Part shown: piece by piece, positions 12,040-25,385 of the stretch
Numbering within the stretch: the first letter of the stretch is position 1
Layout of the letters: every line of letters starts with the position of its first letter
From: Sipunculus nudus
Taxonomy: Eukaryota; Annelida; Sipuncula; Golfingiida; Sipunculidae
Reading direction: 5' to 3'
Length of the DNA: 64,000 nucleotides
Assembly: GCA_026874595.1 (NCBI GenBank)
Contig: CM049315.1
Coordinates: 12,150,664 to 12,214,663, forward strand
Translations under genes and position numbers: made by a program
Notes under the pieces: generated by a model
Database searches by the model: none
What the model was told of the DNA's origin: nothing
The model's input: only the letters and a program-made list of their open reading frames with translations

Positions 12040-13167
12040 ATAAACTAGATGTGTCGGAACGACACGAATGCCCCCGCCTGGGGCAAATTAGAAACATTTG
12101 TAAAATTTTGAAACTTTTTTTAAGTTCAGGAGGTGTCGTATGGTCAGAAGTAGGTCAAGAAGGGCAAAATGCAAACTCGATCTGTAACGGGTCATTATGA
12201 AGCAACACACCAAAAATCATGCAGTATATGCAGGCATTGTGAAATTTTCTATGTTTAGGAGCCGTAAAACAATCAAAAGTAGGTCAACCGGGATGAAAGC
12301 GAACTCAATCTGTAACTGTCATTATCTGCCCACACATAAAAAATCAGGGTGGTATCTGCAGGCACTGCGAAAAAAAGTCCATACATGTGCACTTTTTTAT
12401 GAAATTTTCTATGTTAGAGCACCGTCAAAGGGTCAAAAGTAGGTCAACTGGGACAAAACGTGAACTCAATCTGTAACTGGTCATTATCTGCCCATACACC
12501 AAAAATCAGGCCAATATCTGCAGGTATTGCGAAGAAAAGTCTGTACAAGTGTATTTGTCATGAAAATTTATATTTTACATGAAATTTTCTATGTTCAGGA
12601 GCCGTAAAACAGTCAAAAAATGGTCATCTGGGACGAAACGTGAACTCGATCTGTAACTGGTCAATATCTGCCCACACACCAAAAATCAGGACAATATCTG
12701 CAGGCATTGCGAAAAAAAGTCTGTACATGTGTATTTGTCATGAAATTCCATATTTTTCATGAAATTTTCTATGTTCAGGAGCTGTAAAATGGTCAAAAGT
12801 AGGTCAACTGGGACAAAACGCGAACTCGATCTGTAACTGGTCTATATCTGCCCACACACCAAAAATCAGGCCAATATCTGCAGGCATTGCGAAAAAAGTC
12901 TGTACATGTGTATTTGTCATGAAAATTTCTATTTTTCATGAAATTTCCTAAGTTTAGGAGCTGTAAAACGGTCAAAAGTAGGTCAACCGGGACGAAACGC
13001 GAACTCGATCTGTAACTGGTCCATATCTGCCCACACACCAAAAATCAGGCCAATATCTGCAAGCATTGCGAAAAAAAAGTCCGTACAACTGTTTGATTTC
13101 GGAATGACAGAATGACGGACATGGGTAAAACTATATGCCCCGGCCACTTTGTGGCGGGGGCATAAAA
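12040..13167. mobile_element. HINE/pearl-like element with complementary ends and internal tandem repeats
   Basis: The ends carry an exact 11-bp inverted repeat: ATGCCCCCGCC at 12068-12078 and GGCGGGGGCAT at 13153-13163. Each lies by a second short complement (TGGGGCA and TGCCCC), so each end can fold. Between them are six tandem units (anchored by AGTAGGTCAA or variants at about 12150, 12279, 12439, 12615, 12796 and 12975). The spacing is about 130, 160 and then about 180 bp. Units share GAAATTTTCTATGTTCAGGA and AACTCGATCTGTAACTGGTC. No transposase is encoded. The layout resembles the bivalve pearl and HINE (Helentron-associated) elements; that class is inferred from structure. Confidence 0.7.
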
Positions 13168-13334
13168 ACCAGTTACAGCTGGAGCAAGATAACTGCACAG
13201 AGGGCCGGAACATTAGTTCAGCAGTTAGCCTTTTTTTCTTTGTCATATAAATATTACACATTTATACTTGTATTAATGTCACTGTATAATACAGTCTTCA
13301 AATTCAAAGAAACAGCCATTTATCAAGGGCCATA

Positions 13335-13337
<3 letters not shown>

Positions 13338-13407
<70 letters not shown>
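13338..13407. repeat. TA dinucleotide microsatellite
   Basis: About 35 uninterrupted TA repeats. Tyr/Ile-repeat frames on both strands here are artefacts. Confidence 0.97.
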
Positions 13408-13409
<2 letters not shown>

Positions 13410-13840
13410 CTGTATATGTTACAGAATTCAATGAAAAGTCTCCTACAATCACTGAATTATTACCATATGGCAATATATGTACATGCACATATTCAGGATG
13501 AGCTGCTGCTGTCGCTCAGACACAACAGCATCACACACACACCACAGGTTCACTTGAGCTTCTGCAGTATCCACCTGTTATTGAGTACCGAATGGTATAA
13601 TGGAATAAAAATCATGATATGGACATCATGATGAGGGATACTATTTTTATTGTTTCCCTACTGAGTTGAAGGGAATGGGGGGGAACTGACTCTCCATCTT
13701 ATAGTTGTGTAGCGTTAATGGTCGGAAAATAAAGCGTCCATTGTGTGCAACATTGTTCCCTCATTGACTACTTGGGAGTATGCCACAAAAAATTAAAAAT
13801 AATGATTTTTTGGATTCCTGTATGTCGGAGATTAATTTTA

Positions 13841-13855
13841 CCCCCCCCCCCCCCC
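13841..13855. repeat. C homopolymer run
   Basis: Fifteen consecutive C followed by TCCTCC. Comparable C or G runs occur at 18364-18374, 29292-29309, 40027-40041 and 50661-50672. Confidence 0.95.
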
Positions 13856-15240
13856 TCCTCCACTGAAGTACTAAATAACAGGTACACCACTAAAGACAAA
13901 AAGTGTGTCACACAAGGTATTTTTGTATGCCGGAACAAGATTCACCGATGCACACACACATACAAATTGACACACAAACACAGACAGTTAGTCTCATGGG
14001 CTGGTCTGTGATCAAAGTGACAATGTCTAGCTTAAGCTGTTAAAATTGTAGTATTCTGGTTACCCTGACAACCAGGTAAACATCCCACTTTTATCTTTTG
14101 TTGGGACCCTTTTTTACCTGAGAGGTAAAGTCGTCCTGGCATGTGAACATGCAGCTCTCTACTTTCAGTCCTTTCCTAGTTCTCTGACATCACACGCGCC
14201 CAATAATAACAAGGCCATTAGTGCCCACGACACACCTGTATCAATCCCTGTACAGGACAAAGGTATAAACTGTCACATGGGTAAGAGATGCTTGGTCCTA
14301 CCAGTTATCAAGCAAGAATGTAAAGGAAACTGGTTTTTTTCATGTTAATGAAATAAAATTAATATTTTACAAGATCACATAAAATTAAAAATGACATCAA
14401 ATAAAAACATCTACTGTTCATGTGTTAGACAATCTCAGGTGGGGAGCTTTTTTTATATAATGAACAATCCAGGTGAGGTAAGCTGTATTATTATTGATGC
14501 TACTGTACACAAACTTTTCAAAAAGAAAAAGGACTGTTAAATGTCAGATAATAATTCAAATCAGAGCATATTTATCCAGGTAACTGAGATAAAGCCCCAT
14601 TGAGGTACTAACAAAAGGGTAAACATCCCCATATATTATGAAATATTTTAGGTCTAATTATTAATATATTTGAACAGATATTATTGAAAGATGTTATGGA
14701 ATTTTGTTAATATTTCATTGGTACTTAATTTTTTTCTCTGGATACATGAATCGCCATGGCAACAGCTGTACTGTCATGTCACCACGGTAATGATTTTATG
14801 CCAGGTGCAGCTGTCAATGTGGGGGTAACATCACGTTATATACATATCATATCACGCACACATCAGACCATATCAGTTGTACCAAGCAACTCTGTAGATA
14901 CCCTCCCTCCCACTGGCACTGTTATTATGTACAAACACACAGCTATTAACAACTTATGAACAAAACAGAAACTACACAGGAACCTCCTGATAACAGACAA
15001 TAGTCACACCTGGTTTTCCGCTTGTAACAGAGATGCGTCTGTGTTACTTTAGGAGATATAACGGACCTTTGACCCTACAAGCGTGACATTTTTGTATTTT
15101 ACTATTACCGAGGTGCTTGTTATAAACAGAGGTAAAAGGTTAGGTTTACTGTGTGACATAACCAATGATGTGAGCCTCGATCAACTTTACCTAACAAGTC
15201 TTTTGGGTCTGTTTACTCAAGCACATATAACAGGTCCTAG
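13856..15240. other. Non-coding, no gene seen
   Basis: Unique sequence. 14100-14290 is less AT-rich and retains some CpG but has no recognisable gene. AT-rich elsewhere. Confidence 0.5.
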
Positions 15241-15254
15241 AAGGTTATAGTCAC

Positions 15255-15445
15255 TCTCCTGGGTGGGGACGGGCATCCTTGTGGTTGAGACCCTGGACAA
15301 TGATGGAGGACAGACCCCGGACAGGGATGGAAGACAGTCCAAATAGGGTACAAACCCAAAAACTTGCAGGCACAAGTCCTGAGTCCAAACAATAAGTCAT
15401 TACACCACAATGCTTTATCAGGTGCCTTTCATGAGAAGTTACCAC
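15255..15445 (-). mobile_element. Decayed tRNA-derived SINE-like sequence
   Basis: Read on the minus strand, 15425 to about 15340 resembles a tRNA: an A-box-like TGTGGTGTAATG, then CTGCAAG, then GGGTTTGTACCC, which is close to the B-box and T-loop. It is followed by unrelated sequence with GTCC/CCAGGG motifs. It lacks a proper acceptor stem, so it is read as a SINE relic rather than a tRNA gene. Confidence 0.4.
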
Positions 15446-15545
15446 ACTTACAACAGAAAAGGAGCACTTGCATTACAAGTAATACTGATTTCTTTACTGG
15501 AGGTCATCCCAGGCAATATTTGATTTAAACAGTACAAAAAGCTCA

Positions 15546-15630
15546 AGAATTTGATAATAACCCCCAGTAATGTAGAACCCAAGTCTGGACTTGAGTGTGC
15601 CCCAGTGTTACACCATCCACCACTGAGGCA
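15546..15630 (-). mobile_element. Second tRNA-like SINE relic
   Basis: On the minus strand it reads GGATGGTGTAACACTGG, then CAAGTCCAGACTTGGGTTCTAC, resembling A- and B-box regions of a tRNA head. It is degenerate and lies close to the previous relic in the same orientation. Confidence 0.3.
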
Positions 15631-15879
15631 TGGTAGAACAGACAGCTCTATAAAGATGAGACTGATTGCTTAAAGCCTCAGTCAAACTGAAGATAACACC
15701 AGGTTCAGACCTGCCTATGACTGGAAATTTGAGGAATCACCTGACAATCTGGAGAAAGCATGCACCTGATCGCAGAGGATGTGCCTGATCAAAATAATTG
15801 TGGGTGGTTTTTTAATATGTTCAAAATCCAGTTGTGACTGATTTGAAAATTTGGGAGATGTGGGAGTTTGCAAGAAGGT

Positions 15880-16690
15880 TGAACCACCAGTCTTATGTCA
15901 TCGCATAATCAGTTGTACCTCATCATGTGCCAGCTTGTGTTATGATTCGTGGTGCAACCTGAGAATTGATTGCACCACTAGTGGTACAATCTTATGATCA
16001 GTGATGCAATCTGCCCAAGACCTCTTCTGACCCATGGCTGGACCTTAGGACTGGCCTTGCATTGAAGGGCTTAGCTCAGTCTGCCATACTTATTACCTAT
16101 AAAAGTGTCAGTATGGATTATCAGCTGGTGCCATCTTGTAGATTTGAATTTATGTTGTTTTTTCACAGCCTCAGGCTTTTGAGCTCTAATGTTAATATCT
16201 TTTGCCACCGTTTCTGAACTCTCAGTTGTTGTGTCTGAAACCATACAGCCATTTCTAGTCCTTATCACTGCTTTTCCCTCACTGAGGACATATCAGAAGT
16301 GTTCTGTATGACTATGAGGGCTGGCAAACCAACGACCACAGGTGATGGGCCAAGGAATATAACCATACAGTTGGTGGCATGACAGGTTTAAGGACTGATC
16401 ACAGGTCACCATGACCAGTCGCATTATCAGTTGTTGGTCACTACAACTGGTCCCAGAACCAATACTGATCACCACAACCTTTTGCACAACTGATTTTGCA
16501 ATAGACTGTCACCATTTCTGGTTGATCGTGCAACTAAGCATGCCACAAGTTTCATAGTTACCTACCTCCAGTATCACGTACTCACAACTACTGGAGAATC
16601 AAGACAAATTTGTGGAGACTCATCGTGTCATTACCAGATCATGAGTCAATCATGTGATCAAACAGTCCTGTGATTTGGTATGACATGAAC
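15880..16690. repeat. Degenerate short-period repeat region
   Basis: Short related motifs recur irregularly (AACTGGTC/GACCAGT, GATCACNACAACC, TTGTGCAACT, ATCAGTTGT). This suggests a very old, eroded minisatellite. No clean period could be defined by eye. Confidence 0.3.
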
Positions 16691-18718
16691 TAACATTACA
16701 GCTTGACATGTTTGAGCAAAGAATGAGGAAAACCCTGGTCATACAGGGTCTATAAAATTAAATTTGACTTGAATTGTCAATGAAATAAGTAAAGAATACA
16801 AGTTGCTGTACACCCATGAAGTTTATTGAATTCATAGTAATATATCATAATAATCACCATAAGTTTATAAAACAAAAAAATTTCAATTTAAGTTTCACAT
16901 GTGTGAAAATTGCGATAGTCACAAGCATGTCAACATCTGTCATCTTATCCATACCTCAGTGTTTCTTAGAGGTACCTCCTCTTAATTAATCTTCCCAGTC
17001 GCTGCAGTGGTAACTGATACAGGTGCTACCCCCTCATATTAATCATCTCAATTGGAGTCATGCTGATGAGGCGGCAGAAGATGTCACTTGTGACTTTATT
17101 AATACAGTTATTAATGTTTTCATTGTGGATACCCTAAACTAGGCTTATATCCCTCTGGTATCAAGTTGCAACCATTCCTTGTTATTAATATTAAATTATC
17201 CACAGCGCTGACACTTGTGCACATTCCAATTCAACAGAAACTGGCTGAATTTAAAGGGAACCCAGGGTTACTTAGCCTTGACTGAGAAAGAACTCTGTGC
17301 AGATAAGAGTTATATAATTTATCTTTATTATCTTCTGTCTTACTATATCAGAACTAAACAACACAATAGTGATTCATAGAGTCTTATTTAATTAGTCAAC
17401 TTTAGGCTGTGGGAGGTCTTGAAGACTGACAGCTAAATGAAGAAATAAAATATAAAGCAAAATAAATAAAATATTCAAAGGATGGCTTACAGGCAATATA
17501 CATGATAATGACACAAATAAACCTCCTGCAGTCTGACTGCACAGACAAAAAATATAAAGAGTGATATAAAACTTAAAGAATATCTGTCCATTAAATTCAA
17601 AGGGAGAGAAATATGTACAAAGCAGGAAGAGAAACATATATATCCACATACATGCATGCATATGTACATTTTAGTTACTGAAGCCTACAATGGCATTCTG
17701 GCTCACTCAAATTCAAAAAGTCCATACACCATAATACCAAGCATGCTGGAAAATAAAACATAATAGGTTTTAAATCTTGTGTATTTTGAGCTGGATTGTA
17801 GATGAGGAATAGTGGACATTTTAGCAAATGATGTTTCAGCAACAGAAGTTGAATATATAAGACCCAATGTTCTGTTACCCTGGTTTACATCAATTCAACC
17901 TCAATTGATTTTCTACAGTTTCTGTTTGAAGCTATGTTTCAGCTAATGGTTTTAAGCAAGATGTTCCACTTGGTCAAACAAATTTTTTTTAAAATGTCCA
18001 CATGCACACTCAGAAACAAGAACTTCTAGGCTGGAATGTCAATGGACAAAATATCATGAACTTATAGTTATTCAACTTCAACTCCCAAAGGTTTCTTTAT
18101 ATCAAAGGTAGAAGGAATATTCACAGAGGCATTTTGGAGAGCACACAGGTCTCTGCAGTAAATGGTTTGGCTTTCTCTGGTTGGTTCTGAGACTGGTTCC
18201 TCAGGTGGCATGATAAGAATTTTAATTTTATTCCTTTTTTGGTCATTTAATAAGAAAACAACCTATGGATAAGGAGGTAATCTTTATTCTGAAGTCAATA
18301 AAAGACAATGAATGTCAATGTTAGATTTTTGCTCCACATACAGAATTGTTGGGGGAAAAGATACCCCCCCCCCCATTTCCTTGCCTTAACAAAAGGGAAG
18401 AAATATTAAATTTCTCATAAATGTGATAATTAACATGTGATGCATTCACAAAAAAGGGGCAAAGAATATAATTCTTATAGAAGTATAAAGGGAATGTACA
18501 GACAACCATTTGACCTAAATCAGCTTTTAAAACCAGATTAAAAAGTCTGTAACAGGTGGATTGAAATATCTTAGAAAAGATTACATAATATCTATAATAC
18601 AGACATAATAATGTCAGAGAAATCAGTCTGCAGCAATATATTATGAAGGACAATTAATGTTGAAAGAACCATATGTGACCTTCATCAGCTTCAGACTAGA
18701 ATATCAGCAAAAGCTGAC
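16691..18718. other. Non-coding, no gene seen
   Basis: AT-rich unique sequence. Minus-strand frames at 17392-17669 and 18321-18653 are rich in Phe, Leu, Ile and Tyr because of base composition and show no family signature. A C-run lies at 18364-18374. Confidence 0.55.
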
Positions 18719-19730
18719 AAAAGCCCTCAGCCAAAAGAACAGTGTTTGGAGGTGGTAACAGTAACAAGTACTAAAAATCTGTTCTCACATGGATGTATAT
18801 CTGTACATGCCTCAGTTATAAATTTAAAATTGAGAGGTATGTACCATGATTCATAACAATCCACCAAATGCTTCCTGAAAAATAAGCTTCTAAGTTTTAT
18901 TCTATTATAAGCTCTGTGACCTTGAAAAGTAGGTCAAGGTCACCCATCTTCGAACATGAATGAGATTTTTGTCGATATACATCTTTACCAAAGAAATAAA
19001 ATTCCTATTGTGAATCCTTTTAGAGATATCCCGCTCACAAGGCCAAAGTTGAAAAATCCAAGAAAAATTCAATAAAAAATCAGAAATTGCAGGTGGCGCC
19101 CCCAAACTTGTGCAGCAGTTACAGACCATCAGTCCCTATGATCATAGTAAGTATTGTGAAAATCCATCCAATGGTTCCTGAAAAATAAGCTTCTACATGT
19201 TTTTTCTATAATCAGCTCTAAAACGTAGAAAAATATGTCAAGGTCACCCATCTTCGAACTTGACGGAGATTTTGTCAATATACATCTTCACCGAAAAAAT
19301 AAAATTCTTACGGTGAATCCTTTTCGAGATATCCCGCTCACAAGCCCAAAGTTGAAAAATTTGATAAAAATTCATTAAAAATCAGGAAATGTAGGTGGCG
19401 CCACCAAACTTGTATAGCAGGTACAGACTATCAGTCCCAATAATCATAGTAAGTTTTGTGAAAATCCACCAAATGGTTCCTGAGTAATAAGCATCTAAGT
19501 GTTTTTCTATAATCAGCTCTAAAATGTAGAAAAATAGGTCAAGGTCACCCATCTTCGAACTTGAGATTTTGTCGATATACATCTTTACCGAGGAAATAAA
19601 ATTCTGACGGGGAATCCTTTTCAAGATATCCCACTCACAAGGTAAAAGTTAACAGACGCCGGACGGACGGACGGACAGACAGCTTGGGTGACGACAATAG
19701 CCCATCAGCCTAAGGGCTGAGGGCTAAAAA
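18719..19730. mobile_element. HINE-like element with AGCCCTCAGCC ends and three internal repeats
   Basis: An exact 11-bp inverted repeat bounds it: AGCCCTCAGCC at 18722-18732 and GGCTGAGGGCT at 19715-19725, followed by a run of A. The right end also folds on itself (AGCCCATCAGCC then GGCTGAGGGCT). It is preceded by a (GGAC)n microsatellite at about 19660-19680. Inside are three tandem units of about 300 bp, aligned by AGGTCAAGGTCACCCATCTTCGAAC-type anchors near 18930, 19240 and 19540. One unit carries a perfect GGTGGCGCCACC at 19394-19405 and another a broken version at 19093. No coding sequence. The classification is structural inference. Confidence 0.7.
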
Positions 19731-21502
19731 AAAAGTCTGTATGAATAGGACTGAGAAATTTCTGAAAGTCTTCATGATATCTATAAAACAAACATACAAG
19801 TGAAAGATTACTAAATCAGGACAGCATAGTTAAAGGACAATAATTATGACAGGGTTTGACCACAATAAGGACATCAAGGCTCACCTAGGGGATCAAGTGA
19901 TGCTGGACCTGGTGGTCCTCCACATCAGCTCAACCTCCCCTGGTGATTAATTAAATAACCGCAGCGTGACATCTCTCCTAGGCATGTGGTCAGTTGTCCA
20001 TAATAAACCAGCCCTGATCAATACAGGAAGCTCCCAGTTTCCTCAAGGAAGTTCCATTTGGCGGTTCTGTTTATCTCTCTGCTTTCACTTAACCACAGTA
20101 CTTCATCTACAGCTATTATTTACCGTCTGGTCCCTGTCTTTGAATATAATAATATTGATCAGAAAATATTTATAGGAGATCCCTTAATTGAGACCTACAG
20201 GCATTTGGTCAGCTGGGGCCGGGGTCATTGAGGTGATGGACTGGGGGATAGCCAGATCAAAGACTGCAGCAATCTCACTACACGGTCACACAAATAAACC
20301 TGGGCATGTTTGAACTGTGAGGGGGCACCTGTTGACTTCTGATCAGGGTTTCTGTTTGTAGTGTCTTCATACAAAAACTTTTATTACAGAACAGATGTAC
20401 ACAATGTCCATACAGGGGTACCATATTTTACAACACAGGAAAATGTATAGTTCCACACTGATGTCTTATCAAGGATGGCAAACATCAGAAGCAAAGTCAT
20501 TAAAAATTTAATTTACCAGTAACTAAAAAACGAGTTGATCTTTTCAGTCAACTATAATCTTAAGGTACTGAGTGAAATGTTATAATTTACAAATGAACAT
20601 TTGTAGCCAGCCAAAAGCCATTTTGAAATGTCCTGTAATATATTTACATAATTAAATCAATTATATATACAAAAAAAAATTAAATTTAATAAAACTATTT
20701 ATTAAACATATGAAAAAACCAATAGCTCCTAGTGACAGTATATATGCACTTTGTGTGCTAGTCAATTAACTGGAAGACAATGAAATGAATATGTTCATTT
20801 ATTAGATATATAATGTAATCAACACCAGTAAATTGATATATTATGGGTCCATTTAAATTTGATATTGGACCAAAAGATATGGAATACCCATGGAGTTATA
20901 ACCAATTTATTACAATTATAATAACATATTTGACCTTGTAATAAACTATAAATAGTTTATTATCACACTCTGGCTAACAATATTTGTCTGAAGAAAACAT
21001 TTTATCACTATAAACTGTCAACCCGTACTTGAACTACGTGTGTATAGCAAATGTTGTTGGCTGCAGGCATGAACTGTCTCCTTATTGTATCATAAGTATT
21101 CTTTTCATGGAACTTTGCTTTAATTCATGTGTAGCACATCTAATAAGACACTATAATTTGCAAGAAAAAAATGTCTGGAAAATTTTAGATATATCTGAAT
21201 TTGATATCTCAAAATTCAAATATGCCTAAGCTAATATTATTGTTATGAATTTTAATTCTTTTTATGCGCAAAATCTTTGAATGAAAATATTTAAACCAAT
21301 TTACCAGCAGACACACACCAATCCATAATCTTAGACTTATCCATGTATTTGTACTATTTCACATGTAAATTAACAGGACAAGAGGATGGTAAATCTACAA
21401 GAGAACATGGTATAAAAGTGATGGCTTCCCCAGTAGGTCAGGCATGCAGTCATTTCCTTGAATCGTTTGTTCCTGGGATCAACTATACTATCACCTCTTT
21501 GA
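19731..21502. other. Non-coding, no gene seen
   Basis: Mostly unique AT-rich sequence. 19920-20350 is more balanced in composition but has no protein-like frame. Confidence 0.5.
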
Positions 21503-21775
21503 CATCTTGCCAATAACAGTCAAGCTTCAGCTCACTGCATCAATAATGATATCATCACATTTTCCCCGTGGGATGACAATTATTACATGCGTGGTTCAAT
21601 GAAACCAACAAAAGAACCAGAGAGCTGGTATCCACACCTTGATAAAATGTCCCACAAAATGACATCTTTTGAAAAAGGCACAGATAATAGTACAAAAGGA
21701 GTGTGGCTTCGCGGTCAGGGTACAGACAGACTGACGTACAAGCAATTAGAGGATACAGTAACCAGCCATGCTTAG
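21503..21775 (+). CDS. Possible orphan terminal exon, function unknown
   Basis: A frame open from 21503 to a TAG at 21773-21775. The last 63 residues (from MRGSMKPTKEPESWYPHLD) are hydrophilic and of mixed composition, unlike the low-complexity frames around it. A possible acceptor (CAAGCTTCAG) ends at 21530, so it could be the 3' exon of a plus-strand gene. It ends QLEDTVTSHA. No domain or family was recognised, no upstream partner exon was found and no polyadenylation signal was confirmed. It may be a chance frame. Confidence 0.2.
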   Translation, partial: HLANNSQASAHCINNDIITFSPWDDNYYMRGSMKPTKEPESWYPHLDKMSHKMTSFEKGTDNSTKGVWLRGQGTDRLTYKQLEDTVTSHA

Positions 21776-22751
21776 GCTACAGAATCAGGTCCACCCCAGC
21801 ACCTAATGGCCAGTATGGATTCACTAGAATCACTAATGACATGTTTGGAAACCATCCATAAAGAGATGATCAAATGAAAATGAGGGTTATAAAAAGCAGA
21901 GATATGAATGGCACGGCAGTTATGTTGTGGTGGGGTACTGGGCAGGCTTGTATGATGTTATAATGGGGAAATGCACAATCCATGCTGCACTATTGTCAGG
22001 CAACAGACATAGAAATTATTTAATAATGTACAGCTAACATTCATGTACAGTTGTTACCCAGAATTCAAACTGAGTTATGAGTCAGCAATTATGCCCTGCC
22101 TTACTCATATGACATTAGAATTATTTATAACTTATAATTATTCCAGCGCATTTTTCTTTTGTTTAATTGACAGTTTTTATGCTTTACAGATGTTGAATAA
22201 TTGAAGTAACTGTAATAATTACAATGATGTTCATGGATCAGTATGTTCATTAATACATGATTTCATCTATGTAAAGGGCAACTGTAAGTAAAAATACCTA
22301 GATAAATGCATTCAGCAACAAAATTATACTACATTGTGAAATAATCTTGAATTACTATTTCAAATATTTGTCTAAATGCACCAGAACCAGGAGAAATGAA
22401 AAAATAATAGCATATTATGCTTTAAGGTGTTTTCTACAGGCTTCAGACGTTCATTTTTAAGGGTACAGAGATATTTTGTTATATACATTTTCCTTGTTTT
22501 CAATGTACTATGGCAACCATTTTAAAGCACAGGAGTTATAGAAAAGTCAAGAAAGGGAAGACTAATGATTTGCCAGTTTTTGTCTCAAGGAGGCAGAGCT
22601 AACACATGCCAGGCTGCATGAAGAATGAACATGTCTCACGGAAGCACACAGCACTGTGGTATGAAAAAAATCCAATCCCTGAAGTCTGCAAAAATGCTAC
22701 AATCATTGGGACTCCAAAGGTTCCACTACATCTATTGATTGGCGTCTTAAA

Positions 22752-22755
<4 letters not shown>
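21776..22755. other. Non-coding, no gene seen
   Basis: AT-rich unique sequence, no repeat or frame of note. Confidence 0.5.

Positions 22756-22756
<1 letters not shown>

Positions 22757-22821
<65 letters not shown>
22757..22821. repeat. TA microsatellite with one interruption
   Basis: A TA run broken by a single ACATA near 22796. Tyr/Ile frames on both strands come from this tract. Confidence 0.96.
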
Positions 22822-23490
22822 CCGCTTTTGGCATAACACATTTCTTCAAAGAAAACCTCTAAACCTTCTGTAACACCTTTGGGAACACTATTATAATAAC
22901 AGAGTTTGAGAGTTTGTTTAATGTACCACTGGGAATCCTATCTCCTCCCATAACAAGGAACAAAACCTTGGACTGCCGGGAATAAAAGATATCAAACTAA
23001 TGGGATCAGAAGCCTGCTTAGATCTATTCAGATGATACATGGTCATGAACTGAGTACTTTTTAACTTGTATCTCATGAGAATACGAACTAATGAGTGCCA
23101 CAGAGTATGAACTAGAGAGCAAATAAGGAGTGCATACCTCCACCAACAGAGGTCACCTCCTCCAACACTGATCACATACAGACCATAGGCATTCGGCATG
23201 AGGTAAGCCTAAACAGTACAAACTATCACTGCCATCAAACCCATTTTCAGTAAAGCAATCCTGCACATCATGTACAGACAAAATTAATTCCTGCATCCTA
23301 ATCTAGACCTACAGCCAACTCAAGAATTTGATAAAACCTTTGCCAAAAAGCCACCTGCCCACACATATTTCTATTGAATTCAATACTTACCATTAACTTT
23401 AATAGAAGAAACATTACACAAACAGACAGCCAAAAGGCCAGACAGACTTGTGTGAGAACATAGCCTCTGTGTAACTTTGCTGATGAATAT
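22822..23490. other. Non-coding, no gene seen
   Basis: Unique sequence. A 93-codon minus-strand frame (22918-23199) shows no family features. Confidence 0.5.
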
Positions 23491-25385
23491 AACAAGGCCT
23501 ACAGGCCTAATGCGAACCTGTGCAAAATTTGGGAGTATGAATCTTTATTTTTAATATTTAATATTGATCCTCTTATGTCCTGCATATCTACCTTAGTCAT
23601 TATGATTTAAGAGAAATGGACGTTTTGGACACATGTTTAAGACTAGGACATTTTAAAACTAGTATGTATCAGTCAGGATATTTTGGATATGTTCTTTTTG
23701 CTAGTGAGGGATACTGGGAAAGATAAATGGACAATTTGGCAGCATGGTTTCGGAGAAGAACATTTTTACATGTTTTTTTAGCTTTTCACCTATAAAATCG
23801 AAGAAAAAGTTCCTCTTTTAGCCTTGGTATGGAGTCACACCTATTCATGCATCCTGGCAGTTGAGGCTCAGCTTTCCCCAAGGTCAAGGGTACCTAATGT
23901 GCAACATGTAACCGCATCACTGGCTCTTACTGACTGAAACTTACCACTAGCTCTTACAGACTGAAACTTGACCTGTTGGCAAATCTGAAATGGTTGGCAG
24001 TCTGCCAAAGTTATTTATAGCTACAGAGCAAAACTTGAACTATTGTAAAATTGGACACAGTTGGCAGGTTCAATTGGCTACACTGCTTTTTTAAAGCTGC
24101 ATTTACCCAATCTATTCTTATAAAACTGACAGAACAATACCAAAGAACAATTCTTGGAAAGTTTAAACCAATCAGCTTAACAGTTTCTTAAAAAAAACAG
24201 TGTACAGGCTAGAAGAGTCTAAACTTACATGTTTGCTGGTAAAAAAAAAAGATCAATGTAAGTGGCGCAACCAACACCTCAATTTCACATATGACTCATG
24301 TGACAAACATTGGCATAAAATTTGGTGATGACACCTCCAGCTGTTTCTGAGATTTTAAGTTAAGTATGCTTTATTGCACAGATGACTAAGTTAATCCTCC
24401 TGTATCTCGGCCAAAAATCACCGCATTGGAGCCATTCTAACAAATTTGCTATGGATTGTTCTAGGGATCATTTCTGTGAAATATTGGACAATATGGATGG
24501 ACAGTTTCAAAGAAAAGATTTTTATGTCTTTTTTAACTTTTCCTGTATAAAATCTAAGAAAATCACTATATCAAAACCATTTGAATCAATTTGAATTATC
24601 ACCATCTAAGGATCATTCATGTGTGAGATTGAAGAATTTTACCCAGTGGTTTTTGAGAAGATCTTTGTAGCCACTGAGCAGAAATGGGCTGCTGTAACAT
24701 TTGACTATATTCAGCTTCTCATGGTTTAGCCAAAAGTCACTGAACAGAGACCATTTGAACCAAATTAAGAAAGCACTACCCTAGGAGCATTTCTGTGCAA
24801 TATTAAACAATTTGGATTTAAGCTTTCAGAGAAGAAGTTTTTTGTAGCCCTCTGTATGCTTCAGGCACCATTGACCCCCGTACAAAAAGGCCAATGCAGG
24901 TGGCGCCACCAATACCTCAATTTCATATATGACTCAAGTGACCAACATTAACATAAAATTTGATGATGATTGCTTTAGCTGTTTCTGAGATTGTAATTTT
25001 AGCATGCAAATAACTAAGTTCAACTTCCTGTAACTCGGTAAAAAAATCACTGCACTGGAACCATTCCAACAAACTTAAGAGAGATTGTCCCAGGGAACAT
25101 TTCTGTGAAATATTGGACAATTTGGCTTGACAGTTTAAGAGAAGAATTTTTTAAAGGTTTTTTAGCTTTTTCTTTATAAAATCTAAATTAATGCAGATAC
25201 CCATTAATAAGCTCTAGGGCAGCAAGTTTCACATGTGACTAATTCTTACATGTAATTTACAGCTGCTAGCTCTGACAGTTTCTGACTTATAGCCATGGAC
25301 GGCGGACGGCCAGCCATGGACGGCGGACGGACAACGCCGTGCATTCGCATAAGCTCACAGGTTCACTAAAGGTGAACTACAAGGT
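23491..25385 (-). mobile_element. Element family D, minus-oriented, about 1.9 kb
   Basis: Read on the minus strand it starts near 25370 with GTGAACCTGTGAGCTTATGCG and ends near 23497 with GGTTCGCATTAGGCC, giving near-complementary ends (GCGAACCTGTG type). A GTCC-type microsatellite, with the 20-bp motif CCATGGACGGCGGACGG twice, lies at 25293-25332 beside the start. Three related internal units are recognisable by 'TTGGACAATTTGG' and the following AGAAGAA...TTTTTTAGCTTTT at about 23727, 24487 and 25114. A perfect GGTGGCGCCACC lies at 24899-24910 and a decayed copy near 24262. The family recurs inverted at 61.5-63.7 kb and as a fragment at 44.6 kb. No coding sequence. Confidence 0.75.

Noticed and set aside
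13135-13488. Tyr-Ile repeat proteins around 13.3 kb (and at 22.6-22.8 kb)
   Set aside because: Direct translation of TA microsatellites on both strands.
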